Assembly (NCBI GenBank): GCA_037176905.1
Contig: JBBBWG010000182.1
Coordinates: forward strand, 1-38,536
Source of the DNA: Azolla pinnata
Lineage: Eukaryota > Streptophyta > Polypodiopsida > Salviniales > Salviniaceae
DNA length: 38,536 bases
Direction of reading: 5' to 3'
Under the pieces are notes generated by a model, which worked only from the letters and a program-made list of their open reading frames with translations, was not told the DNA's origin and did not search any database. Shown piece by piece: positions 15,761 through 25,738 of this stretch. Position 1 is the stretch's first letter. Each line of letters starts with the position of its first letter. The position numbers and the translations under genes are program-made.

Positions 15761-16248
15761 AAGAGAGAAAGAGAGATTTTTGATGTCGTTTTGTATTGCA
15801 GCACCTTAGAAGGTTTTGCCCCTTAAGCTTCGAGAAACATGGCTACTTTCGAAGCAAGTCTTGTTTTCTGATACCAGCAAAGGGTTTATCTATTTCTGCA
15901 CTGTCGTGCTCTCTCAAATGCATGTAGTAAACAAACACGCATCGACGGAAAAAAACCGAAAAACCGAAAGCGAACAAACCGAAATCACACAAAAAAAAAA
16001 ACAAAAAGAACAGAAAGAGCACGACCGGTGTCGCCCAATTGGGAAGGTTTTGCTCGGTGCTTGCAGCAGGACCATGAGGTCGTCGTAAAGGAGTTCGAAG
16101 CTCTCACACTCTGTGGAGGTGTATGTATCTAGCTAGAGGAGGGATATGAAGGGATTTGAACTGATGCCTAACCAACGCGAATCTTTCTGTGGAGAAATGG
16201 GAACAAAGTCCCTCCGTCTCTTCCGGCTGTTCTCCTGGCTTGTATCGA

Positions 16249-16593
16249 TCCGACGACACCGCTAGCGCGGTGTACAGACAAAGTCGTCGGAAACTGATAA
16301 AATTATGGTTAGTAATGGATGTGTTCACACTCTCACACACGCACAACGCACAGATACAGAGCGCCCCCCTGGGCTCCCTGACAGTAGCCAGATCTCTAAA
16401 TGGATTGCTCCCGACAAAGCAATCCACGTATTTTTCATTCAATGTTGCTTCGGATTAGAGCCAACATCTCTGCGCTTGACGCGGTGGACGGAGCCGATGT
16501 CTGTAATCGACGTATTCACACTGCCCACCCCCAGAAAAGCAAAGACCATACGGATGCTGCGTGAAGGAATACGTCGATTACAGATACGGGCTC
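16249..16593. repeat. Cluster of three inverted repeats (hairpins)
   Basis: Hairpin 1: TCCGACGAC (16,249-16,257) pairs with GTCGTCGGA (16,283-16,291), and inside it ACACCGC (16,256-16,262) can pair with GCGGTGT (16,267-16,273). Hairpin 2: GGATTGCT (16,402-16,409) pairs with AGCAATCC (16,418-16,425) over an 8-nt loop. Hairpin 3: 27-bp arms at 16,491-16,517 and 16,567-16,593 match at 24 of 27 positions, with a perfect 18-bp core beginning TCTGTAATCG. The element could be a degraded MITE or fold-back element, or a structured transcript. I find no terminal repeats that bound it. Confidence 0.7.
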
Positions 16594-16628
16594 TTCCCTC
16601 ATTCATGATCCTCGCCGCAAGAAACCCT

Positions 16629-16661
16629 GAACCCTAAACCCTAAACCCTAAACCCTAAAGC
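16629..16661 (+). repeat. Short interstitial telomeric repeat
   Basis: Four CCCTAAA heptamers, preceded by a diverged one (CCCTGAA), stand in intergenic DNA directly right of the inverted-repeat cluster. Confidence 0.95.
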
Positions 16662-19555
16662 GAACAGTAACTAACGTAACCGCATCATCCATAATCCATC
16701 AGTGTTTCATTGCATCGTCGCCGGCGTGAGCAATATCGTATTCCCAAGTACACTATATTTCTGAGAACAGCGAGGAGGGGCCGGGATCGATCTCTCCAAA
16801 GTTTATGATTGTGTACACTTATATGCGAAACATCTCATAGTTTCGACAAACCCCGCAGCATTGCACATGGTGGTATATATACCCATGTCGGAGAACCAAG
16901 TCGCCACTTTTGTTTCTCACTTGTACATGCGTCATCGTGTGTTTTCGGCTTGTTTCCTTCCTTCCACCATTGGGGTAGGCAAGTTTTGGTTTTTTGTTTT
17001 TTTCTCAAACTAATCGATAAAAAGATATTTCATGATCATAATCGGAACAGGTCGCCTCTTTGTGATTAAGAAGGGAATCCGAAATCGTTTCCAAAAAACA
17101 GTATTTTCCGTTTGATATTATTACATCGATAAAACGATTCCGATAAACATGGTTGTGTACTGAATCCGGAACAGGCGATGCTTTGCGTGTTTTCCGTTCA
17201 ACTTTCAACGAGCCAGCGGCGATTCAAAACGTTGCATGTAACGTGATACTCCCCGATTTCATATCGATCGGCTGAGCTGTGAGTTTCTGAATTCGATCGT
17301 AATCGCATTAGCTATGGCCGTTCAATCAGTACACGAATCTTCGCATCCGTAGGTTTTGTAGTGGAAATAACCCGCGCTAGAGGCGCACGAGTAAAATACA
17401 CTCATGTATCTTCTACATTTCCGGCAACGACGGAACTTGTGCTCGGGCCCCTTGATGAACAATAATACTTTGGAAATCCCCGGTCGATCTATGTACATAC
17501 GTCAGACATGTCGTGATTTCACAAGGTTGCAGAAATAGTTCTCGATCGAACCCTGGATTTAGGGCACGATCGGACCAGGCGATTCAATGGGGGTAAAACC
17601 AACCAACTCTCTTATATGCACCTGCCCAATAATATGACCAAGAGCAAGAAATGCGACGATCCTTTAAACTCGCGTGTTGCGTCGGATTTTTAACTCCCGC
17701 GTATCTGCAAAAAGAGAGCCATGCTAAATCAATTGGGGGGGAGAGGGGGGGGGCATTCAAATCAAGCCGTCGGATCCAAAAGTATTCAATGAACGCGTGT
17801 ACATGGAGCCATCGATGGATCGATGATCACTGCAAAGCCCATATTAGATCATCTGTTTCTACATGTATGAGAGAGTGCATCATGGGCATCAAATGTTGGA
17901 GGAGGTGGCGGTTGAATGCCGATGCCCAGCATCTACTGCGTCATCAGCGTTGTTTTAAAGCCCAAGCGGAGCTTCAATGTCGAAAACCCTGCTTGTCATT
18001 AAGCGGTGGGGACCGAGCGAGATGTGCTCTCTCTTTCCCTCCTCCTCACCCCCACCACATACATGCATGCCATTATTGAACTAACTATTCACGATGCGGG
18101 CGGTTTCTTTATCCCCCCGTCTTCTTCTTTTACGTGCCGAAGGTCGGCGAAATCAGAGCTCTCGAGAACCACGAAGCAACTTGCCCACCAATGATGGCGG
18201 AGGAGGAGGAGGGAGTAGAGATAATCAGACTGCAGATCCTTCCTGCCAATGGCTGCAACTTAGTCACAAGACCTTCTCATGATAATACACATCCAGATTG
18301 CCAAAATGTGGCTATAAGCTTTTGTTTGCAGCAGTAGTAATCTCCCCATAACACACATACATACACAGGATGCCTGCCAATGGTCAGCTTTTGCTTGCAG
18401 TATAGTAGTAAGCACAGTCACAAGATCTTCTAATGATAGCTCCTCATGCCTAATGATGCCCCACTGTCCAGTGATGTTGGCCTTCCATTTATTGCTTGAG
18501 CTGTCTTTCCCCAGTTTTGCAGGCATCTCAGTCTTCTTCAGACAGAGTACATACATAGATGCATCATGATGGGCATTCTCTTTTATAGCACTAACTGGTA
18601 TACTGCTGTATGATGGATCCATCCCTGCATTTTATGATCTCTGCTACACAGAAGGATCCCTTTTAATCCCTTGACTGCATCTGTATCTTCTTCTTCTCAC
18701 TCACCCCCATACATTTCTTCTTTGCGGGAATGAAGGCAAGATTTGGGCCAAATAATGGCCCTGTAGACCGACCTCAGGCATTCTCAGTGTGCATCAACAA
18801 TCTCTGAAATCTAGCCATGTTCATGATGGAGTCGAAACTACTGCTGGCTTTCCAATGTATGTACAGTCAACTTCTCTTGCATCAGTTCAGGTCGTGATTA
18901 AAGAAGAGAAATGGCGCCGTAACATAACCTTCACCGACTCTAGGTATAAACGGGGGGCCGCAAATTCCACGTCGAATGATGCAGATTCACCCCACAATTG
19001 TTTATCCTCGAACATCCCGCGATATCAGTAAGCCTGCCAAAGCGAATTGCATGTTAGCATTGCACTAAAATGCTTCAAGTTCAAATATGGTAGGTAGGTT
19101 TCCCTGGTTTAAAGCTAGATAGAATCCTAACAATGATTTAGAGGAAGTGGAAATTTACCATGCTATTTGCCACACTGCTATATAGTCTTCAACAATAAAT
19201 CAAAGAAGAACAAGTTGTACACACATACTGGGGCGAAGATCCAGAACAGATGCCTCATAAGAGAAAATGTACAGGCTGAAAGCTTCTTAATTTACATCTA
19301 TTGTTTTATATACATTGTGTTTTGCAAGGAAAGCACATCACACTCTCCTATTACAACCAAGACATCACTCTATATGTTACTATCAAGACTAGGCTTTTAT
19401 CTAGAAGAAATACGAAAATGCCCTTGTATGTTCTCATAATTCTGGGAGCTCACAATTATCTTCTCTCGAAACAAATGCCATAGAAACCAATCTTCTCCAT
19501 CAAAACATCACCGCTAAGAACGGAGGAAGGACGAAGCCCTTCTTGAACAAACGTT
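16662..19555. other. Unassigned intergenic DNA
   Basis: I recognise no gene in this stretch. It includes G runs (17,737-17,752), a GAGG run (18,198-18,212) and a partial direct duplication at about 18,235-18,435. A minus-strand open frame of 120 codons (18,260-18,622) partly covers the duplication and contains the protein-like stretch HEELSLEDLVTVLTTIL, which I cannot assign. The right end probably includes the 3' untranslated part of the neighbouring CBP1/MEE14-like gene. Confidence 0.45.
18235..18435. repeat. Partial direct duplication
   Basis: The blocks CCTGCCAATGG, GTCACAAGA-CTTCT-ATGATA and GCTTTTG-TTGCAG-AGTAGTAA each occur twice, in the order expected for a diverged tandem duplication with a unit of roughly 130 bp. 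No gene assignment. Confidence 0.5.
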
Positions 19556-21994
19556 TCAGAGAGGTTCGGAGTCCTGGTAGGGAGATGAGTGGCTCCCCAT
19601 CTTCCTTAATACCCTTGTGAAGGGAGACTCGGGCATCCTCGCACTTTCCTGGAGCTCTAGATCCTCCTTCGATGGAGGCAGTGAATCCGGTTCAGGAAAG
19701 AAATGCAATTGCTGCTTATCATCCTCAGGAGTAATTGGCTTCGCCTCCTCTTCGGCCACCTTTCCATGGATTTCGTTAGCTTTGCTCAGCATTCGGACGT
19801 TATCAATCAATGATGCCACACCTCCTGATTGCCGAACTAGGTTGCCAAGGCGATCCAATGGTTGGCAAGCCGCCAATTTATCTTCGGATGAGGCAACGTC
19901 ACATTTTTCCGTGTAATCATGCTGGCATGTAGAGAACCACACATCACCACCAATACTAAATCTCCTCAATATATACTCTCTCTCTCTCTCACACAGAGTA
20001 TAAATATACACCCTTAAATATAGAGGCAGATTTTAATGATCATTCAACTTACTTCTATACAATGACTTCCCATGATTTTTTGATCCACTGAGCAGACTTG
20101 CAATGTGCAACAAGAAAAATGACTAGATGCAGCACAATGACAGCGTCTGTCGCCCACCCTAGCAATATGGTATTGAGCATGTCCACATCAGGTCCTATCA
20201 TGATTGATTTTCTAAACCTAGTGTACAGTGTTCACCTATTCAACTCAAAGTCTGTTTTGAATCCAACATTTATATCAATCATCCTGAGCTGCTTGCTATA
20301 TTGGAATATCAAACTCATAACTTCACACCTCTCATTCTAACCTTCTTCTTCTTCTCGTTCAAATCTCAGGGTGCAGCTAACATATACAAATGTATGACCT
20401 AGTCTTCTACCTTCTTCATATTTCCAGGCCTGATGTCACATATTCTGAATATTTGGGCTCTTCTTCAGATGTCATGGTCCATATCTTATGCCCTGAATTT
20501 ACTATTCTTCTTCAAATCTCAGGTTCTATATCACATATCCTGAATGTATGATCTTCTTCTTCGTCGTCTTCTTCTTCTTCTTCTGCTGCTGCTGCTTCAT
20601 ATCTCAGGCTCTATATCAAACATCCGGAACGTATAACCTCTTCTTCAGTTTTTATGCAACATATCATAGATCCCGAATCTACAAGTTCATCATCATTTTC
20701 TTCTTCTTCTTCTTCAAATCTCCGCACCTTTGTCACACATGCTTAACGTATCACCTCTGCTTCAGTTTTTATGCAACATATCATAGATCCCGAATCTACA
20801 AGTTCATCGTCATTTTCTTCTTCTTTTTCTTCTTCTTCAAATCTCCGGATCTTTGTCACACATCCTGAATGTATGACCAGTTCTTCACATCTCATAATTC
20901 TTATCACATATTCAAATTTACAAGTTCTTCTTTTCTTCATCATCTTCTGCGAAATTCCAGGATCCATATCACATAACCTGAAATATTGATTTGTTTCTCT
21001 CGTGTTTATGCTTTCAACATTCCTTTGCTCCTCCTTCACGATTGGTAGACATCAAGAAGTTCTAATCATCAAAATCTACCCTGACCACTGTTTGGACTCG
21101 CAAGATAATCCTCGCCACTTATTTTTTCTGTTTCCTTCTTGGAAACGTTCAGATCTCTGAAATCACTGCTTTTCTACTTCTGACAAAATTATGATGTCCA
21201 AGTTCATCTTTTGTTTTTCTCAGTGTTCATATATCCATGCTCAAGCCTTCTAAATCCAACTCATTTTTCCAATTAGATGTTCTGATTCCGTGGTCACTTC
21301 TCTAGCTCTGTTCCATTTCCTCTTCTAGAACTTCGAAATCTTCTGCTATTCTTTCTTTACTGACCTCCACGATTACAATGAGAAGAAGGTTCCATTTCTT
21401 TGTCCAAATGTCCACATTTGATCGTGATGATAGATCTCTCTCTAAGCACCCTAGAAATCGGAAAAAGAAAAAAGCAGCTGTTTTCACCTATTTCCTTACC
21501 TTCATCTTCTCAAACTCGAATAGAGCTTCCCAGCAATCGTACGCTTCGTCTCCTTCCAGGGTACTGCATCGATCTGCAAACAAGATCGAAAGAAAACCGT
21601 GGAGTTAGGGAAAAAAAGGAAACATGGAGGTCCGGAATCAAAGGAACGGAGAAATGGAACATTTTTTATAGAGAGGAAGACGGAGCAACAGCGCACCAGC
21701 GATGGCGTGCTCGGCTTTGTCGATCAGTGACGGTTCGGGGATGATGCGACTGATCCTGCTTCGATTGAACGGCTCCATTCGAGGGACGGAAGAAGACGAA
21801 GACGAAGTCGAGGACGAGGACGAGGAAGAGGGAGGGGGAGGAGAAGACGAGGAACGATCATGGCAGCAAAGGAAGAGCGGAGAAGAAGGAGGAGGAGGAG
21901 GAGGAGGGCGGGGAGGACGACGATTGCGAGAGGACGGGAGGGACAGGGAGGAAGGAGAAGGGAGGTGAAGGCGGAGCAGAAGAGAGGAAGCCAT
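19556..21994 (-). CDS. CBP1/MEE14-like protein
   Basis: Exons on the minus strand: 21994-21697, 21573-21500, 19921-19556, giving 245 aa. The N-terminus is rich in Ser, Pro and Arg without acidic residues, like a plastid transit peptide. After it come three blocks I associate with Arabidopsis CCG-binding protein 1 (CBP1, also MEE14): MEPFNRSRISRIIPEPSLID in exon 1, CSTLEGDEAYDCWEALFEFE in exon 2, and LVRQSGGVASLID followed by ARMPESPFTRVLRKMG in exon 3. CBP1 was reported to bind the central-cell factor CCG and transcription machinery and to affect pollen tube guidance; whether this protein does that is unknown. The first two exons join exactly in phase through the conserved block. The exon 3 acceptor (after ATGCCAG at 19,922-19,923) is in phase but less certain, since homologues have fewer residues between the two blocks. 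Confidence 0.82.
20340..20960 (-). repeat. Intronic minisatellite ending in CTT tracts
   Basis: The 1.6-kb second intron of the CBP1/MEE14-like gene contains a tandem array with a period of about 115-120 bp. The two clearest copies begin with the TTTTTATGCAACATATCATA block at 20,647 and 20,765. Each continues through CCCGAATCTACAAGTTCATC, a (TTC)n tract and AAATCTCCG. Looser copies with TATCACATATCCTGAATGTA and CTT runs lie to the left and right. No coding capacity is apparent. Confidence 0.8.
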
Positions 21995-22240
21995 GGAAGC
22001 ACAGACGTCCGTGCGAGGAAGGAAGGAAGATCTGAAGGGATAAGGTCAAACGAAAAACACAAGAAGAAGAAGAAGAAGAAGAAGAAGAAGAAGAAGAAGA
22101 AGATTTCCCAAAACCCTAATCTTCTTGAAATGACGTGTTTTTCTTTGTTTTTTCCTCCTTCTTCTTCTTCTTCTTCTTCTTCTTTCCTGTGGGCAGATGA
22201 AAAACCATTTCCAAAACCCTAATTTTAATTGTGCAGACTT
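21995..22240 (-). promoter_or_regulatory. Upstream region of the CBP1/MEE14-like gene
   Basis: Directly upstream of the start codon are a GAA tract (22,060-22,101), a CTT tract (22,158-22,182) and two AAACCCTAAT telo-boxes at 22,111-22,120 and 22,214-22,223. This arrangement resembles many plant promoters; the regulatory role is inferred. Confidence 0.45.
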
Positions 22241-23539
22241 GGCCCCAGAACACGTCGATTCGGCTTGCCAATAATGGCTTCGATCCCGGGAACCGGATCC
22301 GAGGAAACGAATCGGGAGCTCTTCGAAGATCGAGCTCGAGAGCCACTTAACTGCAAACAGTAGTAGCAAGCCACTCGAAACGCAGATTTCGGCTCACTCC
22401 ACTCGCTTGCAAATATCAGAGAGAGAGAGTGTGTGTGTGTGTGATAATTGATAATTGCTTCTGGACAGTAGCATATGGACAAAGTGGTTACATGTGTATA
22501 CAATCTGCAAAAAAGTATTCTAGTACCTTGACTGGCTTTGATTAATCAATCCTCGTCGTAATCCTCGTTACAGAGAGCGGTAATTACAGCAGCGTGTACC
22601 AAACAAAGCAATTGCATGTGTATACAATTTGCAGAAGTATTTGCGGTATCCTTGCAAGCCAAAGTACTTTATGTGTATACAATTTGTAGAAGCATTTGCA
22701 GTGTCCTTTACAGCTAATCCTCGTCGACGACATTCTCGACCCAATCTCATCTCAAGAAGACCGCATCAAATACACTCGATTCACTGAGATGTTTTGTTTG
22801 TGTCCTACGATGAGTAGGGAGTATCGTGTATGTTTTCTCCCTCGTATACTGTTTGGACATCGTGCATTCAAATCGCAAATACCGGGGAAAAGAAGACCAT
22901 GCGCAGAGATTGAAATTAGCAAACATGCGTTTTGTAGATAAATTGGGTGTAGTTCAATTTGGGGTGGCTTACACCAAAGACTTGGTTTTTTTTTCATTTC
23001 AAAAAGCCAATTGAAAAAACCGTGCCTTCATGGCTCGAATGGTTTCATATCAATTTGGTTTAGGTTTTCGTTCAACTATCTTGGTTCATTTCGGCTTAGC
23101 ATGCATCAATTCAATTCGAATCGAAGTTCCAAGTTTGGCTTCACAATTCAGTTTATGTCGTCCAATTAAAGAAGGCGAGGACTTCATTCCAATAGTTACC
23201 GGAAGAGCTAGAATTTTTGTACAAATATCTGTCTATCACGATAACTCAAACCGCCACATTAGAGCATGTGATAGAAGGAAAAAATGAATGGTACATTAGC
23301 AGACCAACCAAGTTAACCGTTTTCTTCTTGCTTTAATCCCCTTTTCTCTTGCTTTCTCTTCTTGTTCGGTTATGTTTTGCATATGTGAACCCATTTCTTT
23401 GGTTTTGCATGTACCGAACCTTATTTTTTGCAATCAATGGCCCCCTTGAATGCAAATAAGTCATTGAAGTTCATAACCATTGCACCACTTCTTCGGTCTG
23501 TTGCTCTTCTTATGTTCAAGTAACTTTGCCGTTAAGCAG
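22241..23539. other. Unassigned DNA with short direct repeats
   Basis: Three copies of a block containing TGTGTATACAATTTG and a following AAG-ATTTGC occur near 22,494, 22,617 and 22,673. The last two are 56 bp apart and extend through a shared TCCTT end. The rest is AT-rich with no recognised gene. If the neighbouring minus-strand gene uses the splice donor at 23,621-23,622, its last exon would lie here, but I could not identify it. Confidence 0.45.
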
Positions 23540-25587
23540 TTAGCTGACATCCAACTGTTTGAGAACTAGAAAGCATGCTAGCTTGATCAGCTGGTGAGCA
23601 TTTTGTAGAGCCCCCAACTTACCTTGGTTAGCCGCTTGTATGATATCTTTCAAGAATTCGCATGTCAATAGTTCCTCGATGCTTTCAGCGTGGGAAGCAA
23701 CAGCATTTCCATAAGCTGCTGCTATTGACAAAAACACTCGCATTTGGGCCCGAACATTGCCTATAGCATTTGGACTGTAGCCAGCTCTTCCTCCTTCTTC
23801 TTCCAACCCCTCCTCCGACACTTCTAATGCTTTAACGACATCCTTTGCTGGATTAGCTTGTTTACACACAAAACTTAGAAGCTCACCATATGTGCCTTCA
23901 TTCAGTGGCTTGGTTCGAAACGGACCTTCTCTCTTGAAGAAGCTTAGGTAATGTGTCTTCTCATCTCCCATGAGTCCTTTTGCCACAGCTGCAATGTACT
24001 GCAGCATGTAACAGGTAAGCCGCGAATGGATCACTTTTTCAAGCATTTTGAATGCGGCATCCTTCCGAGAGACGTCGATGATTCGTTTTAGATGCAAATC
24101 ACAGTTGTACTCTTGCCATAAACGAATTATTTGCTTCCGTTCTTCGGAGATCTCAGTGCCCATCCTTCCACATTTTGACTCTTTATCTTCATTGTTTGTG
24201 CTCGTGCCGCTTCCATTATCTTCTCTTCTCATAGAAACACAACCTTCTCCATCTTCTTCTGTATTGTCGTCATCGTCATTTTCTTCTCCTCTACCTTCTT
24301 TTCCCGTTTTGCTCATACAATGCTTCTTTGCTTCTGATTCCAAGCCACTAGAATGATGCTGGGGAAGGCCTTTGGATTCATTATCTTTCTCTTTTAGACG
24401 AGACTTATCCTTCTGATGATGACCTCGGCCTGAGCTACTAGCACTGCTACTCCCACTACTACAACTACTACTACCAACAGCAGGATTATCATTCAAAGCT
24501 GAGAAACGGACATCGTTGTTATTGTTGTTGTTGTCCGTCGTTTGGCCAATGATCTGCAACCTCTCTCGAAGAGATCTCCCTTGTAAGAGATCTTTCATCT
24601 CGAGTTGAAGAACTGAGAGGCGGCGAAGCAAGACATCCAAGTCTCCCTTCTCTGCACCTTTTGGTTCCATGGCATCAAGTGGCCTCGAGAATTTCGTAGA
24701 GCTGCCACTTCTTCTTCGTCGATCACCATGATTGTTGCTTTGGCTATGGATATTGTTATCGTTATTGGCACAGTTACCATAGAAAGTTTTTCCATTGTCG
24801 GAGTAACTACCACCTCTGAATCTGTTAGCTGACTGGCTCCTCCCTGAAGGAGGAATTCTATGGTCAAAACTTACATTTTTCCGGGCTTTATTCATGTCGA
24901 AGCATCGACGCGCACCAAAATCGAACGACGTGTGTCGAGGCTCTGGTAGGATTCTTATACTGCTACGATCATTAGCATCTGCAGCGTATGATCTTAACGG
25001 AGGTGTAGCGCGAATCCCTAACCCTAATTCCAACTCTAAACCTAGGCCGAGACCTAAACCTAGCCCTGCTCTTTCTCTAGCGGCATACATTTGTGCACAA
25101 CCATATACCGAGATGCATCGGAGAAGGTTGGCCGAATCGTGAGCATTTGCCTGATCCCAGTCTTTTCTAGCCTTAACTCCAGGATTTCAAGAAGAGAATG
25201 AAGGCTTCACAAAAAAAAAAAGCGCATGCTCCGAGAAGCAACGGGGGAGGGGGGGGGGAGAACCAAACCCTAACCCTAAATCCAATTCCGAGGCCTCTAC
25301 TTGGGGCAGAAATTCCAGTGCAAAGCCATGGAGACGAGTCATAGAAGAGTGTCTACGACTCTTCTGCAGCCCGAGATTGTGGGGTTTTTCTTCTGCAAAC
25401 GGGTGCGTTGTAGAGAATCATTGTGTGGAGGAGACGACGGTAAGGGGAAAGGGAGGGAAGAGATGGAGACGGACTTACCGGGAGGAGGAGGAGGAGGAGG
25501 AGGAGTGAAGCGTTGCAGAGATCGCTGGTGTCTGTTCATTGGTTCAGCAGGAGCAAGAAGGCGCGCGCCATAGCCAAAAGCTTGCAT
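23540..25587 (-). CDS. Unrecognised plant protein with helical C-terminal region
   Basis: I do not recognise this family. One long exon (25161-23540) is open throughout. An upstream exon 25587-25479 (ATG at 25,587, ending in a Pro run) has a consensus donor GTAAGT and can join in phase at 25,161, giving about 576 aa; if not, the first ATG in the long exon is at 25,090. N-terminus: Pro run, then a Gly-Leu run encoded by telomere-like DNA. The middle is disordered, with Ser, Asn and Asp/Glu runs and a likely coiled-coil stretch (LDVLLRRLSVLQLEMKDLL). The last 190 residues are predicted-helix-like and free of repeats (EERKQIIRLWQEYNCDLHLK, HYLSFFKREGPF), so they are probably the conserved part. 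A GTAAGT inside the frame at 23,622 may be a real donor, in which case the last 27 codons are intronic and another exon follows. Confidence 0.65.
25010..25072 (-). repeat. Telomere-like repeats inside a coding exon
   Basis: On the plus strand this reads as diverged CCCTAA/CCTAAA units. On the minus strand in the coding frame it gives alternating Gly and Leu, with a few Glu, starting right after MYAARERA. The reading frame passes through without a stop. Confidence 0.8.
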
Positions 25588-25674
25588 CTTTTGTTACAGT
25601 TATGTTCTGTTGGTTTCTGGTATTTCCTGATCCATGCCCTCCATCTCCAAATGCTGACAATCACAGAAACATTC

Positions 25675-25738
25675 CTAAACCCTAAACCCTAAACCCTAAA
25701 CCCTAAACCCTAAACCCTAAACCCTAAACCCTAAACCC
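25675..25738 (+). repeat. Interstitial telomeric array, about nine CCCTAAA copies
   Basis: A perfect run of plant telomeric heptamers ends abruptly on both sides in unrelated sequence. It lies about 90 bp upstream of the ATG at 25,587 of the minus-strand unknown gene, so it may be part of that gene's promoter. Confidence 0.97.

Larger units (their letters stand above)
14725..15830 (-). promoter_or_regulatory. RopGEF upstream region packed with microsatellites
   Basis: This is upstream of the RopGEF start codon, read on the minus strand. In order it has an A/G-rich stretch to about 15,040, a 50-bp (GA)n run (15,047-15,096), a C run (15,179-15,190), (CTT)n (15,232-15,280), CATCGC hexamers (15,284-15,320), (CT)n (15,322-15,342), GTCT repeats (15,371-15,393), a telo-box (15,396-15,410), GGACAT repeats (15,461-15,486) and a TTTTTCTCCCCTG repeat (15,505-15,660), then GT and GA runs near 15,730-15,765. 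GA/CT tracts and telo-boxes are known in plant promoters as BPC-protein and telobox-binding sites; a role here is inferred. The exact transcription start cannot be seen. Confidence 0.5.

Noticed and set aside
15134..15826. 230-codon plus-strand open frame rich in Ser and Phe
   Set aside because: It is built from the CTT, CATCGC, CT and TTTTTCTCCCCTG repeats of the RopGEF upstream region.
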